This document shows, one piece after another, positions 1-8,252 of a stretch of DNA of 64,000 bases. Each line of letters opens with the position of its first letter. Positions within the stretch are counted from its first letter, which is position 1. Origin of the DNA: Denitratisoma sp. (GTDB taxonomy: Bacteria > Pseudomonadota > Gammaproteobacteria > Burkholderiales > Rhodocyclaceae); assembly GCA_032027165.1 (NCBI GenBank), contig JAVSMO010000001.1:116644-180643 (forward strand), read 5' to 3'. The position numbers and the translations under genes were made by a program. Under the pieces are notes generated by a model. That model made no database searches and was not told where the DNA came from. It worked only from the letters and a program-made list of their open reading frames with translations.

Positions 1-74
1 GTGTTGGCCAGGGTCAGCATGGCTTCGACGTTGGCTTTGTTGGCGGTAGCCAGTTGTTCCGGGGTGGTCAGCAT
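1..74 (-). CDS. phasin family protein, N-terminal fragment
   Basis: Only the first 24 codons lie in the window; the gene runs off the left edge on the minus strand. The start ATG is at 74-72, behind a GGAGAGAG ribosome site at about 77-84. The reading begins MLTTPEQLATANKANVEAML, which matches the N-terminus of phasins (PhaP). These are small amphipathic proteins that coat polyhydroxyalkanoate granules in the cytoplasm. The match rests on a short but characteristic stretch (TPEQ, A.NKANVE, LTLAN). It suggests the organism stores PHA. Confidence 0.75.
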   Translation of the reverse strand, partial: MLTTPEQLATANKANVEAMLTLAN

Positions 75-326
75 TTCTCTCTCCTTGAAATGACAGCAAT
101 CTGAAAATGGAAATTCGGTATCAATCCTTACTACTTGTTGCACCGCAGCATGATTCAATTATAGGGTCGAATCTTTCCAAGTCAAGAACTTTTTTGTGCA
201 AAGCACAATAATTTTTGAGATAATTAAAAACATATTAAATACATATTGATAAAAGTTAGTAAGCACTTAACTTTGTTGCCTTGCGACCCTGTATTTATGG
301 CAGTGCAACCTGGATTTCAAGCATAA
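75..326. promoter_or_regulatory. AT-rich divergent promoter region with a TTGTGC/GCACAA palindrome
   Basis: These 252 bases separate the phasin gene (minus) from the EamA exporter (plus) and hold no gene that I can support. The stretch from about 165 to 275 is much richer in A+T than the surroundings. It contains a perfect inverted repeat, TTGTGC at 194-199 and GCACAA at 203-208 with three bases between, which looks like a regulator site. Phasin genes are often controlled by the repressor PhaR, so this is a candidate PhaR site, but that link is inference only. Confidence 0.45.
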
Positions 327-1208
327 ATGACCGAGAAAACGCATTCGCAACCGATGTTGCTGGTCCTGGCGCCGGGCCTGTTCGTCCTGCTCTGGAGCAC
401 CGGCTTCATCGGCGCCAAGCTGGGACTGCCTTTTGCCGAGCCGCTGACCTTCCTGCTGGTCCGCTTTGCCTGCGTGATCGGCCTGCTCGGCCTGCTGGCG
501 CTGGTCTTGCGCCGGCCGTGGCCGCACCGCCCGATCCAATGGTTCCATATTGCTGTTGCAGGCACGTTACTGCATGGGGGCTATCTGTCCGGGGTGTTCC
601 TGGCCATTTATACCGGCATGCCGGCGGGTGTGGTGGCCCTGGTCGTCGGCATCCAGCCCCTGTTGACCGCCTTTCTCAGCGCTTCGATGGTGGGCGAGCG
701 GGTCAGCGGCCGGCAGTGGGCGGGCCTGGCGCTCGGCTTCTGCGGGGTGACCCTGGTGGTATGGGAGAAGCTGGGCTTTGCCGGGTTGAGCGGAGCCGGA
801 CTGGCCTTCTCGGTCATGGCGCTGCTCAGCATCACCCTCGGCACGCTCTACCAGAAGCGCTTCTGTGCCGAACTGGACTTGTGGAGCGGCTCGGTGGTCC
901 AGTTCGTTGCCGCCGCGCTGGTGCTGCTGCCTTTCGCGCTCATTTTCGAGACCATGCGCGTCGAGTGGAGCGGGCAGTTCGTCTTTGCGCTGGGCTGGCT
1001 GATCGTGGTGCTGTCGCTGGGGGCGATCTCGCTGCTGCACCTGCTGATCCGCCGCGGCGCGGCGACGCGCGTCTCGGCGCTGTTCTACCTCACGCCGCCG
1101 ACGACGGCGTTGATGGCCTTTCTGATTTTCGGGGAGAAACTTGGCCTGACGGCCGTGGCGGGCATGGCGATCGCCGCGGCGGGCGTCGCCATTGCCGTCA
1201 GGAAATGA
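327..1208 (+). CDS. EamA/DMT-family inner membrane transporter
   Basis: The product is a 293-residue protein with about ten hydrophobic segments, the usual size and layout of drug/metabolite transporters made of two EamA repeats. The first repeat has the LLVRF and VVGIQPLL stretches followed by GERVSGRQWAG. The second ends with LFYLTPPTTALMAFLIFGE and a glycine-rich last helix. Such proteins export small metabolites or amino acids across the inner membrane, and the substrate cannot be told from sequence. The stop codon directly abuts the stop of the convergent enoyl-CoA hydratase gene, with no base between them. Confidence 0.85.
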   Translation: MTEKTHSQPMLLVLAPGLFVLLWSTGFIGAKLGLPFAEPLTFLLVRFACVIGLLGLLALVLRRPWPHRPIQWFHIAVAGTLLHGGYLSGVFLAIYTGMPAGVVALVVGIQPLLTAFLSASMVGERVSGRQWAGLALGFCGVTLVVWEKLGFAGLSGAGLAFSVMALLSITLGTLYQKRFCAELDLWSGSVVQFVAAALVLLPFALIFETMRVEWSGQFVFALGWLIVVLSLGAISLLHLLIRRGAATRVSALFYLTPPTTALMAFLIFGEKLGLTAVAGMAIAAAGVAIAVRK

Positions 1209-1985
1209 TCACCTGTTCTTGAAGTCCGGCTTGCGCTTCTCGACGAAGGCGGCCATGCCTTCCTTCTTGTCGGCCAGGGCGAAGGCGGCGTGGAAGGCGC
1301 GCCGCTCGAACAGCATGCCCTCGGCGAGCGGGCCCTCGTAGGCGCGGTTGACGCACTCCTTGACCATCATGATCACCGGCAGCGAGAAGCCGGCGATGGT
1401 TTCGGCGGCGCCGAGCGCCTCCTCCAGCAGCTTGTCGGCCGGCACGACGCGCGAGACGAGCCCGGCGCGCTCGGCTTCGGCCGCGTCCATCATGCGGGCG
1501 GTCAGGCAGAGGTCCATCGCCTTGGCCTTGCCCACGGCGCGCGGCATGCGCTGCGTGCCGCCGGCGCCGGGCAGGATACCGAGCTTGATCTCCGGCTGGC
1601 CGAACTTCGCCGTGTCGGCGGCGATGATGATGTCGCAGGACATCGCCAGCTCGCAGCCGCCGCCCAGGGCGAAGCCCGCCACCGCGGCGATGACCGGCTT
1701 GCGGCAGGTCTTGACGCGTTCCCAGTTGCGGGTGATGAAGTCGCTCTTGTAGACGTCCATGTAGTCCATCTGGCTCATGGCGACGATGTCGGCGCCGGCG
1801 GCGAAGGCCTTCTCGGAGCCGGTGACGACCATGGCGCCGATGTTTTCGTCCGCCTCGAACTTGTCCAGCGCGTCGCCGAGCTCGTCGACCAGCGCGTCGT
1901 TCAGCGCGTTGAGCGCCTTGGGGCGGTTCAGCGTGATGAGCCCGACCTTGCCGCGGGTCTCGACGATGATGTTCTCGTAAGACAT
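1209..1985 (-). CDS. enoyl-CoA hydratase (crotonase family)
   Basis: This 258-residue cytoplasmic enzyme hydrates trans-2-enoyl-CoA to 3-hydroxyacyl-CoA in beta-oxidation. Both catalytic glutamates are visible, E112 in [11 protein letters not shown] and E132 in [17 protein letters not shown]. The oxyanion-hole segment FAAGADI is near residue 61. The length is normal for short-chain enoyl-CoA hydratases (PaaF/EchA type). The gene begins only 14 bases after the lptA stop, in the place where lptB normally follows, so it is probably cotranscribed with kdsD-lptC-lptA even though its function is unrelated. Its substrate is not known. Confidence 0.93.
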   Translation of the reverse strand: MSYENIIVETRGKVGLITLNRPKALNALNDALVDELGDALDKFEADENIGAMVVTGSEKAFAAGADIVAMSQMDYMDVYKSDFITRNWERVKTCRKPVIAAVAGFALGGGCELAMSCDIIIAADTAKFGQPEIKLGILPGAGGTQRMPRAVGKAKAMDLCLTARMMDAAEAERAGLVSRVVPADKLLEEALGAAETIAGFSLPVIMMVKECVNRAYEGPLAEGMLFERRAFHAAFALADKKEGMAAFVEKRKPDFKNR

Positions 1986-1999
1986 CGGGTTGTTGCTCC

Positions 2000-2611
2000 T
2001 TATTCCTGTCTGGGATTCGAAATGCTGGGGGCGATCTGCAGGCGCACCGGCTGTCCGGGCACGGCCGCCTCGGGCGCCGCCTTGCTCTTCGGCTGGATCA
2101 CGGCGCGCACGCGGCTGTCCCGCCCGGGCACGACGGTGCCGGCCGGGCCGCTGGTGACCGAGTAGTTCTCCTTGATGCCGTCGAAGACGATGAACTGTCC
2201 GCGCACCTCGTCCTGGCCGCTCTTGACCCAGGCGCGGTTGAAGAACTTGGTGATCTCCGTCTTGGCGTCGTGCTCGATGCGCTCGCCTTCTCCCTCGACA
2301 TACTCGTCCTTGCCTTCGCGCTTCATGCGGAAGCGCGCCAGATTGCCGGGATTGGCGGTGGCGATGCCCTTCTGGAAGCCCTCGGCGTCCTGCTGCACCA
2401 CCAGCTTGTCGCTGCGGATGACCAGGGTGCCCTGGGTCAGGGTGACGTTGCCTTCGAAGATATGCACCTTGTTGATCTCGTCGACCGTGGCGCGGTCGGA
2501 TTCGAGGTTGACCGGCTTGTCGCGGTCCGCCTTCTCGGCGTGGCTGAGCGTGGCGACGGCAAGCAGCGTCGCGCAGAGCAGGATTCGGGGTGCGGATTTG
2601 GCGGGCATCAT
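2000..2611 (-). CDS. lptA: lipopolysaccharide transport periplasmic protein LptA
   Basis: LptA polymerises into the periplasmic bridge that carries LPS from LptBFGC to LptDE at the outer membrane. The 203-residue product has a signal peptide, with cleavage likely after SHA near residue 25. An OstA-type beta-jellyroll follows: the [11 protein letters not shown] strand, then [21 protein letters not shown]. The last 35 residues are a charged, proline-containing tail. The gene lies 5 bases downstream of lptC. The usual next gene, lptB, is absent and an enoyl-CoA hydratase takes its place. Confidence 0.93.
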   Translation of the reverse strand: MMPAKSAPRILLCATLLAVATLSHAEKADRDKPVNLESDRATVDEINKVHIFEGNVTLTQGTLVIRSDKLVVQQDAEGFQKGIATANPGNLARFRMKREGKDEYVEGEGERIEHDAKTEITKFFNRAWVKSGQDEVRGQFIVFDGIKENYSVTSGPAGTVVPGRDSRVRAVIQPKSKAAPEAAVPGQPVRLQIAPSISNPRQE

Positions 2612-2616
2612 GGGCG

Positions 2617-3195
2617 TCAGCGGCGTTTGTTCTCGATGGTGCTGTTGACCTGGTTGTGCAGTTTGTAGAGCTGGGTCTTGCCGTCGGCTTCCATCCCTAT
2701 CCCGCGTATGACCGAGGCTCCCTGGGTGAACGTCACGGCTGCGTTCGTGCGCGCCACTTCGTCGTCGGGGAACACCGTGAGGTGGGTGGTGGTGAAGACG
2801 ATTTCGGGATCCGTGGCGGACGCCGCACGCACCCCGCGCACATTGCCGACGAGGGCGACCTCGCCTGCATCCGGCCCGATCAGTCCCTGCAGGGCGGTGA
2901 TGCGCGTCGGCCGAGGCCCCTTGAGGAACGACATCTGCGGCTCGGTCGCGACCGTGGTGTCGTCGTCCGGGTAATGTACCATTTTTTTTGCCACGAGCAT
3001 GTTCTGCACGGCGCCGGTGCCGTCGAAGCGGCGCACGGTGAAGTTCTCCGCGTAGTAGTCGGGGTCGTGGCGAAGGAGGGTGTCGCTGAAGCCGTCCGGC
3101 AGTTCGGTGGCGCGCTGCAGCCAGAAGGTGAGCCCGACCAGCAGGGTCATCAGGGCAATCTGGAAGAGGCCTTGGCCGCGCGGCTTGAATTTCAT
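2617..3195 (-). CDS. lptC: LPS export ABC transporter periplasmic protein LptC
   Basis: LptC is the bitopic inner-membrane partner of LptBFG that passes LPS to LptA. The 192-residue protein has one N-terminal membrane helix (about residues 10-30). A periplasmic LptC domain follows, with [17 protein letters not shown] and a later [19 protein letters not shown] strand pair. It sits between kdsD (10-base gap) and lptA (5-base gap), which fits the classic kdsD-kdsC-lptC-lptA-lptB order except that kdsC is missing from its place. Confidence 0.92.
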   Translation of the reverse strand: MKFKPRGQGLFQIALMTLLVGLTFWLQRATELPDGFSDTLLRHDPDYYAENFTVRRFDGTGAVQNMLVAKKMVHYPDDDTTVATEPQMSFLKGPRPTRITALQGLIGPDAGEVALVGNVRGVRAASATDPEIVFTTTHLTVFPDDEVARTNAAVTFTQGASVIRGIGMEADGKTQLYKLHNQVNSTIENKRR

Positions 3196-3205
3196 GTCGT
3201 GCCGC

Positions 3206-4198
3206 TCAGATGACCTTGGCGCGGAACAGGTCGTGCGTGTTGAGCGCGCCGACCAGGACGCCGTTCTCGACCACCAGGATCTGGTTGATCCTGTGCTCTT
3301 CCATCATCTGCGCCGTCTCCGCCGCGAGACGCTCGGGGCCGATGGTCCTCGGGTTGCGCGTCATCACCTGCGTCACCGGCGTGCCCTTCATGTCGGCGAC
3401 CTTGTCCATGGCGCGGCGCAGGTCGCCGTCGGTGAAGATGCCGGCGACGGCGAGCTTGTCGGTGACGACGGCCGTCATGCCCATGCCGCCGCGGGAAATC
3501 GCCAGCACCGCCTCGGCGACGGTGGCGTTCTCGCCGACGCGGGGCACCGCGTCGATCTTGCGCATGATGTCGCGCACATGAGTGAGCAGACGGCGTCCGA
3601 GCGCGCCGCCGGGGTGGGAGCGGGCAAAATCCTCGGCGCCGAAGCCGCGCGCGTCGAGCAGGGCCACGGCGAGGGCATCGCCCATGGCCAGCGCCGCAGT
3701 GGTGCTGGCGGTGGGCGCGAGGTTGAGCGGGCAGGCCTCCTCGGCGACGCCGGCATCGAGATGGGCGTCTGCTTCGCGGGCCAGCGAGGAGGCGGCGCTG
3801 CCGGTGATGGCGATCAGGCGGCCGCCCTGGCGCTTCACCAGCGGCACGATGGTGAGCAGTTCCTCGCTCTCGCCGGAGTTGGACAGCGCGATCAGGACGT
3901 CGTCGCGGGTGATCATGCCGAGGTCGCCGTGGGCCGCCTCGGCGGCGTGCACGAAATAGGCCGGCGTGCCGGTGCTGGCGAGCGTCGCGGCGATCTTGCG
4001 GGCGATGTGGCCGGACTTGCCGACGCCGGAGACGATGACGCGACCGTGGCAGGCGAGGATCAGTTCGATGGCTCGGGGAAAGGCGCCGTCCAGGCGATCG
4101 ATCAGGCCGGCGACGGCCTGCGCCTCGATGCGCAGCACTTTCTTCGCCAGCTCCAGTGCGTTCGGATCGGTCTTCTCGGTGGCCGGGATTTGGTCCAT
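3206..4198 (-). CDS. kdsD: D-arabinose 5-phosphate isomerase KdsD (KpsF/GutQ family)
   Basis: KdsD converts ribulose 5-phosphate to arabinose 5-phosphate, the first step toward the LPS sugar Kdo. The 330-residue protein has the normal two-part structure. A SIS sugar-isomerase domain at about residues 40-175 carries GVGKSGHIARKIAATLASTG, the AAHGDLGMI segment and the LSNSGESEEL phosphate loop. A pair of CBS domains fills about residues 205-330. The SHPGGALGRRLL linker is also typical. It is the first gene of the minus-strand lpt operon, and a promoter is seen just upstream. kdsC, which normally follows, is not here. Confidence 0.95.
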   Translation of the reverse strand: MDQIPATEKTDPNALELAKKVLRIEAQAVAGLIDRLDGAFPRAIELILACHGRVIVSGVGKSGHIARKIAATLASTGTPAYFVHAAEAAHGDLGMITRDDVLIALSNSGESEELLTIVPLVKRQGGRLIAITGSAASSLAREADAHLDAGVAEEACPLNLAPTASTTAALAMGDALAVALLDARGFGAEDFARSHPGGALGRRLLTHVRDIMRKIDAVPRVGENATVAEAVLAISRGGMGMTAVVTDKLAVAGIFTDGDLRRAMDKVADMKGTPVTQVMTRNPRTIGPERLAAETAQMMEEHRINQILVVENGVLVGALNTHDLFRAKVI

Positions 4199-4225
4199 GA
4201 ATGCGATTTGATTAGACTAGGCAAA

Positions 4226-4234
4226 AGTATACCA
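4226..4234 (-). promoter_or_regulatory. extended -10 promoter for kdsD-lptCA
   Basis: On the minus strand the bases TGGTATACT form a TG-extended -10 element (TATACT differs from TATAAT by one base). It lies about 28 bases before the kdsD start. No convincing -35 hexamer is present, which is allowed for extended -10 promoters. This is a motif-based prediction. Confidence 0.4.
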
Positions 4235-4278
4235 AACAACACCCGGCATCCCCTGACGATTCGCTGCTCCCCGACCCG

Positions 4279-6246
4279 ATGACCACCCTGCAACTCGTAC
4301 TCGTCCTGCTCGCTTCCGCGGTGTTGGTGGTCGTGGTGTTCCGCTCGCTCAACCTGCCGCCGGTGCTGGGCTATCTGCTGGTCGGCGCCGCCATCGGCCC
4401 GCATGCGCTGGACCTGATTCCCGATTCCGAGGCGACGCAGCATCTGGCCGAGTTCGGCGTGGTGTTCCTGATGTTCTCGATCGGCCTCGAGTTCTCGCTG
4501 GCGCGCCTGTACAGCATGAAGCGCACGGTGTTCGGCCTCGGCATGGCGCAGGTCGCCGTGACGGTCGCCATCAACGTGCCCGTCGCCATGCTGGCGGGAC
4601 TGTCCTGGCAGGCCGGCATCGCGCTGGGCGGCATCCTGGCGATGTCGTCCACCGCGCTGGTCGTCAAGATGCTGGCCGAGCGCATGCAGCTCGAGTCGAA
4701 GCATGGCCGCGAGATCATCGGCGTGCTGCTGTTCCAGGACCTGGCGGTGGTGCCGCTGCTGATCGTCGTGCCGGCGCTGTCGCAGGCGCCGGAGGCTCTG
4801 GCCGGCACCCTCGCGGTGGCGGCGCTGAAGGCCGCAGTGGTGCTCTCGCTGATCCTGTTCTTCGGCCAGCGCCTGATGCGCGGCTGGTTCCACATCGTGG
4901 CGAGGCGGCGTTCGGCCGAGCTGTTCATGCTCAACGTCCTGCTGATCACCCTCGGCCTGGCCTACCTCACCGAACTGGCCGGCCTCTCGCTGGCGCTGGG
5001 CGCCTTCCTCGCCGGCATGCTGATCTCCGAGACGGAATACCGCTACCAGGTGGAGGAGGACATCAAGCCCTTCCGCGACGTCCTGCTCGGGCTGTTCTTC
5101 ATCACCGTCGGCATGTTCCTCGACGTGGGCGTCATCGCGGACCAGCTGCCCTGGGTGATCGGCCTGCTGGCGCTGTTGCTGGCCGGAAAATTCGTCCTCA
5201 TCGCCGGCCTGTCGCGGGCCTTCGGCGCCCTGCCGGGCACGGCCATGCGCACCGGCCTGTGGCTGTGCGCCGGCGGCGAGTTCGGCTTCGTGCTGATTGC
5301 CCACATCAAGGATCTGCCCCTGCTGCCCGGCGCCACCCTGCAGGTGGTGACGGCGGCGCTGGTGCTGTCGATGCTGCTGGCGCCGCTGATCGTGATGCAC
5401 AGCGAGAAGGTCGTCATGCGCTTCTGCGCCTCGGAATGGATGCTGCGGGCGATGGAATTGACGCAGATCGCCGCGCATTCGATGGCGACCGAAAAGCACG
5501 CCATCATCTGCGGCTACGGCCGCAGCGGCCAGTACCTGGCGCGCTTCATGGAGCAGGAAGGAATCTCCTATGTCGCCCTCGACCTCGACCCGGAGCGCGT
5601 GCGCGAGGCCGCCGCGGCCGGCGACACCGTGGTGTACGGCGACGCCGCCCGGCGCGAGGCGCTGGTGGCCGCCGGGCTGATGCGCGCCAGCGTCCTGATC
5701 GTCTCCTATGCCGATCCCGACTCGGCCCTGCGCGTGCTGGCCCTGGCGCGGCAGCTCCGTCCCGAGCTGCCGGTGGTGGTCAGGGCGGCCGACGAGAGCG
5801 ACTTCGACCGCCTCTCGCAGGCCGGCGCCGCCGAGGTGGTGCCGGAGACGCTCGAATCCAGCATCATGCTCGCCTCGCACGCCCTGGTGCTGCTCGGCGT
5901 GCCGATCAACCGCGTCGTGCGGCGCTTCCGCGAGGTGCGCGAGCAGCGCTACGACCTGATGCGCGGCTTCTTCCACGGCGCCACCGACGCCGCCGACGAC
6001 CTCGACGAGGCGCGGCAGCGGCGCATGCATTCCGTCGTGCTGAATCCCGGCGCCTGGGGCATCGGCAAGACCATCGCCGATCTCGGCCTGGACCGCTTCG
6101 AAGTCTCGGTGTCGGTGATCCGCCGGCGCGGCATCCGGGCCGTCAGCCCCTCGCCGGAGGCCCGCTTCGAGGCGGGCGACGTGGTCGTGCTGCTGGGCGT
6201 GCCGGACGGGCTGGCGGCGGGGGAGGAGCGGCTGCTGAAGGGGTGA
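4279..6246 (+). CDS. KefB/YbaL-type monovalent cation:proton antiporter
   Basis: The 655-residue inner membrane protein has a CPA2 antiporter domain of about 12 helices (residues 1-385). The motif LPPVLGYLLVGAAIGPHA lies in helix 2 and SIGLEFSL in the third segment. A RCK/TrkA-N nucleotide-binding domain begins at about residue 410 with GYGRSGQYLARF, and a TrkA-C domain occupies about residues 560-650. Such proteins exchange K+ or Na+ for H+ under control of NAD(H) or a related ligand. Whether glutathione adducts gate it, as in KefB/C, cannot be decided. It is divergent from kdsD and its stop lies just before the inverted repeats of the next gene. Confidence 0.9.
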   Translation: MTTLQLVLVLLASAVLVVVVFRSLNLPPVLGYLLVGAAIGPHALDLIPDSEATQHLAEFGVVFLMFSIGLEFSLARLYSMKRTVFGLGMAQVAVTVAINVPVAMLAGLSWQAGIALGGILAMSSTALVVKMLAERMQLESKHGREIIGVLLFQDLAVVPLLIVVPALSQAPEALAGTLAVAALKAAVVLSLILFFGQRLMRGWFHIVARRRSAELFMLNVLLITLGLAYLTELAGLSLALGAFLAGMLISETEYRYQVEEDIKPFRDVLLGLFFITVGMFLDVGVIADQLPWVIGLLALLLAGKFVLIAGLSRAFGALPGTAMRTGLWLCAGGEFGFVLIAHIKDLPLLPGATLQVVTAALVLSMLLAPLIVMHSEKVVMRFCASEWMLRAMELTQIAAHSMATEKHAIICGYGRSGQYLARFMEQEGISYVALDLDPERVREAAAAGDTVVYGDAARREALVAAGLMRASVLIVSYADPDSALRVLALARQLRPELPVVVRAADESDFDRLSQAGAAEVVPETLESSIMLASHALVLLGVPINRVVRRFREVREQRYDLMRGFFHGATDAADDLDEARQRRMHSVVLNPGAWGIGKTIADLGLDRFEVSVSVIRRRGIRAVSPSPEARFEAGDVVVLLGVPDGLAAGEERLLKG

Positions 6247-6253
6247 GCCGGAC

Positions 6254-6284
6254 TTACCCAATATATTTTTTATTTATTGGGTAA
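6254..6284. repeat. inverted repeat 1 upstream of the nucleotidyltransferase-fold gene
   Basis: TTACCCAATA at 6254-6263 is matched perfectly by TATTGGGTAA at 6275-6284 with an 11-base AT-rich loop. The same TTACCCAAT core occurs again as inverted repeat 2 about 25 bases further on, so there are four half-sites in 87 bases. This pattern looks like a regulator binding region rather than a terminator, although the hairpin could also help end the antiporter transcript. Confidence 0.6.
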
Positions 6285-6307
6285 TTTCTTTCCGGGGTTT
6301 CGGTACA

Positions 6308-6340
6308 ATTACCCAATGAAATACGAAAATATTGGGTAAT
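6308..6340. repeat. inverted repeat 2 overlapping the translation start region
   Basis: ATTACCCAAT at 6308-6317 pairs perfectly with ATTGGGTAAT at 6331-6340 across 13 bases. The right arm ends four bases before the ATG at 6345 and covers the only possible ribosome site. The left arm overlaps a -10-like TACAAT at 6305-6310. A protein bound here, or an RNA hairpin, would block expression of the downstream gene, so autoregulation is plausible. Confidence 0.6.
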
Positions 6341-6344
6341 CGCA

Positions 6345-7388
6345 ATGGCTGCGCCGGCGCTGTATCGCGAGCACGAACTGGCTTTCCGTACCCAGTACGC
6401 GGAACTCAAGGAACGGGTTCTGGCATCCGGATTGCTGCTGCCCGGCACGACGGGCACGCTCGCCTTGCGCAAAGGCAGCGGCTACCCGTACTGGTACCGG
6501 GTCTTTTACTCGGTCCCGGGCAAGCAATCCGAGGAACTGGTCTGCAAGGACGGCGATGCCGAAGCCCTGCAGTCCATGCGAGAGCGGATGCGCTTCAGCG
6601 AATGGGCGGCGTCCCAGGTCTCCATGCTGCGCAAGCTCGGATTTCAGGTGGCCGACAAATCCGCGGCCCGCGTATTGGTCGAACTGCATAATCGGGGCGC
6701 ATTCCAGGCAGGTCTCGTGCTGGTCGGCACGCTGGGCTACATGGCCTGGCTCAACGAGTTGGGTGCGGTCGCCGTCAGCGCCCGTACCCTGGATATCGAC
6801 CTTGCGCGCCGGCAGCAGCTCAAGCTGGCGGCCCCGCTGCCGTTTCTCGCGACGCTGCAGGCAACGGGGTTGCCGTTTGCGGCGGTTCCGGGGCTGCGCG
6901 CATCCGAAAACGCGACGTCCGTGAAATTGCCCGGCGTGCAAGGCCTGCGCGTCGATGTGCTTGCGCCCGGCGCGCGGCTGGGGTCCATTGTCCGTGTGCC
7001 CGAACTGGCGTGGGCCGCACAGGCCGTGCCGCATTACGGCTACCTGCTCGAAGCATCCGAACCGGGCGCGATGCTGGCGGGCGGGCATTGCGTTCCCGTC
7101 CGCCTGCCGCAGGCGGCGCGTCTCGTCTGGCACAAGTTCTATTCAAGCACCCAGAGACGCGGCTTCAGGGAAAAGGCCGCCAAGGATCAGCACCAGGCGC
7201 TTGTTCTGGCGGCCGTGCTTGCAGAATCCGACCCCCTGGCCTTGAAGGGCGCCTTTTCCGATGCCCCCGCAACCATGACCAAGGCCGTCAAGCCGCTTTA
7301 CCCGGCATTGGCGAAAAGCCCCGGGGTTGCCCAGGCGCTCGGGGAAGTGCTGGCTGAATGTCTGACAGCCCGGAAAAAGCGCCCCTGA
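6345..7388 (+). CDS. GSU2403-like nucleotidyltransferase-fold protein
   Basis: The product has 347 residues. At 127-153 it shows VGTLGYMAWLNELG followed by TLDIDLA. This is the pattern of the NTP_transf_8 (GSU2403 family) nucleotidyltransferase fold: a G(T/S) loop and a DxD metal motif. The family is widespread but of unknown substrate, and some relatives behave like MNT-type antitoxins or AMP-transferring enzymes. The gene stands alone, bounded by inverted repeats upstream and a strong terminator downstream, with somewhat lower GC than its neighbours, so it may be acquired. No HEPN partner is encoded next to it. The family assignment is by motif recognition and the function is unknown. Confidence 0.65.
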   Translation: MAAPALYREHELAFRTQYAELKERVLASGLLLPGTTGTLALRKGSGYPYWYRVFYSVPGKQSEELVCKDGDAEALQSMRERMRFSEWAASQVSMLRKLGFQVADKSAARVLVELHNRGAFQAGLVLVGTLGYMAWLNELGAVAVSARTLDIDLARRQQLKLAAPLPFLATLQATGLPFAAVPGLRASENATSVKLPGVQGLRVDVLAPGARLGSIVRVPELAWAAQAVPHYGYLLEASEPGAMLAGGHCVPVRLPQAARLVWHKFYSSTQRRGFREKAAKDQHQALVLAAVLAESDPLALKGAFSDAPATMTKAVKPLYPALAKSPGVAQALGEVLAECLTARKKRP

Positions 7389-7443
7389 GGCAGGCGACGA
7401 GGTACTTGGGCATAGGTGGTTTGGCGCCGCGGCCCGCATTTGC

Positions 7444-7468
7444 CGCCGTCCTGCGGGGACTGACTTTT
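7444..7468 (+). repeat. 25-bp dispersed repeat, copy 1
   Basis: This copy begins CGCCGTCCTGCG and ends GGGGACTGACTTTT (overlapping G run). It is identical in all 25 bases to the copy at 15407-15431. Diverged copies occur at 34444, 39108, 54813 (minus) and probably 21711 (minus) and 48224 (minus). This one is intergenic, just before a terminator. Confidence 0.75.
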
Positions 7469-7485
7469 GCGGAAGGGCGAAAATG

Positions 7486-7516
7486 AAAAAACCCGCCGGT
7501 TCGCGGCGGGTTTTTT
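7486..7516. terminator. bidirectional Rho-independent terminator
   Basis: Six A, then CCCGCCG (7492-7498), a GTTCG loop, CGGCGGG (7504-7510) and six T form a symmetric GC-rich hairpin flanked by A and T runs. It can end transcription of the nucleotidyltransferase-fold gene on the plus strand and of the prepilin gene on the minus strand. Confidence 0.92.
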
Positions 7517-7537
7517 CGGGCGGGGCCGGAGGCGGCG

Positions 7538-8215
7538 TTACAGGCCCATGCAGACGATGTAGGAAGTGGAGTCAACCACCGCAGTGGTGGCCAGGGCGCC
7601 GCCGCCGCGCACATGAGTGAGATCCACCACGCGCATGGAGCCGGTTTGCGTGTTGCCGTCGTCCATCGTGATGTCGAGTTGCTTGGCGAACTTGCCGAGG
7701 ATGCCCTGCGAGCAGATCACATAGGTGCTGGCAAGGCCCTGGATCGCCGGCGGGCCGGCGATGTTGCCGATGAAGCCGGCGTTGCCCGCCTCGATGCCGA
7801 TCGGACCGCCTTCGGCATTCTTCGGGATGTAGTCCGGGTCGGTGACGGTGGTCGGGCCGGCGGCGAGGCCGGCGAGGCGCACGTGCTGCCAGAACAGGAA
7901 CGACTCGTCCGTTACCGTCGAAGAATTCCAGTTGCCGTTGATGACGCCGTTGCCTTGCGAGGCGGCCGGGGTGGTGGCGGTGGTGGCCCCGGTGACATGG
8001 GTCGCTGCCGCGGCGTCGTCACCCGGCAGCGACTTGTACTTGTCCTGATAGCCGTAGATGAACAGGGGGATGTTGCGGAAGTCATTGGCGAAGTTTTTCA
8101 CCTTCGCGCTGTTGATCAGTTCCTGTCCCTTCAACACGCCGCCGAGCAAGAGGCCGATAATCACCAGAACGATGGCGATTTCGACCAAGGTGAAGCCCAT
8201 CTGTTTTTGTCTCAC
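7538..8215 (-). CDS. type IV prepilin-like (MSHA/major pilin type) protein
   Basis: I choose the GTG at 8215 because AGGAGA lies five bases upstream (8221-8226); an ATG 14 codons earlier has no such site and overlaps the promoter. The 225-residue product starts MRQKQMG, then FTLVEIAIVLVIIGLLLGG. This is a classic class III signal cut after the glycine by prepilin peptidase, with F at +1 and E at +5. The rest is a globular domain with cysteines near the C-terminus that may form the pilin disulfide loop. It is transcribed alone from a sigma-54 promoter and is probably a structural pilin of the pilus built by the msh genes to the right. Confidence 0.85.
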   Translation of the reverse strand: MRQKQMGFTLVEIAIVLVIIGLLLGGVLKGQELINSAKVKNFANDFRNIPLFIYGYQDKYKSLPGDDAAAATHVTGATTATTPAASQGNGVINGNWNSSTVTDESFLFWQHVRLAGLAAGPTTVTDPDYIPKNAEGGPIGIEAGNAGFIGNIAGPPAIQGLASTYVICSQGILGKFAKQLDITMDDGNTQTGSMRVVDLTHVRGGGALATTAVVDSTSYIVCMGL

Positions 8216-8252
8216 GGTATTCTCCTGAGTGAATATGCTACGCCAATCATAA

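Noticed and set aside
4102..6261. Very long open frame antisense to the antiporter gene, and similar ones at 49713-51635 and 54726-56987
   Set aside because: High GC removes stop codons in the opposite frame. The predicted proteins are rich in H, R, Q and A with no recognisable domain and no ribosome site, and the sense frames are clear known families.
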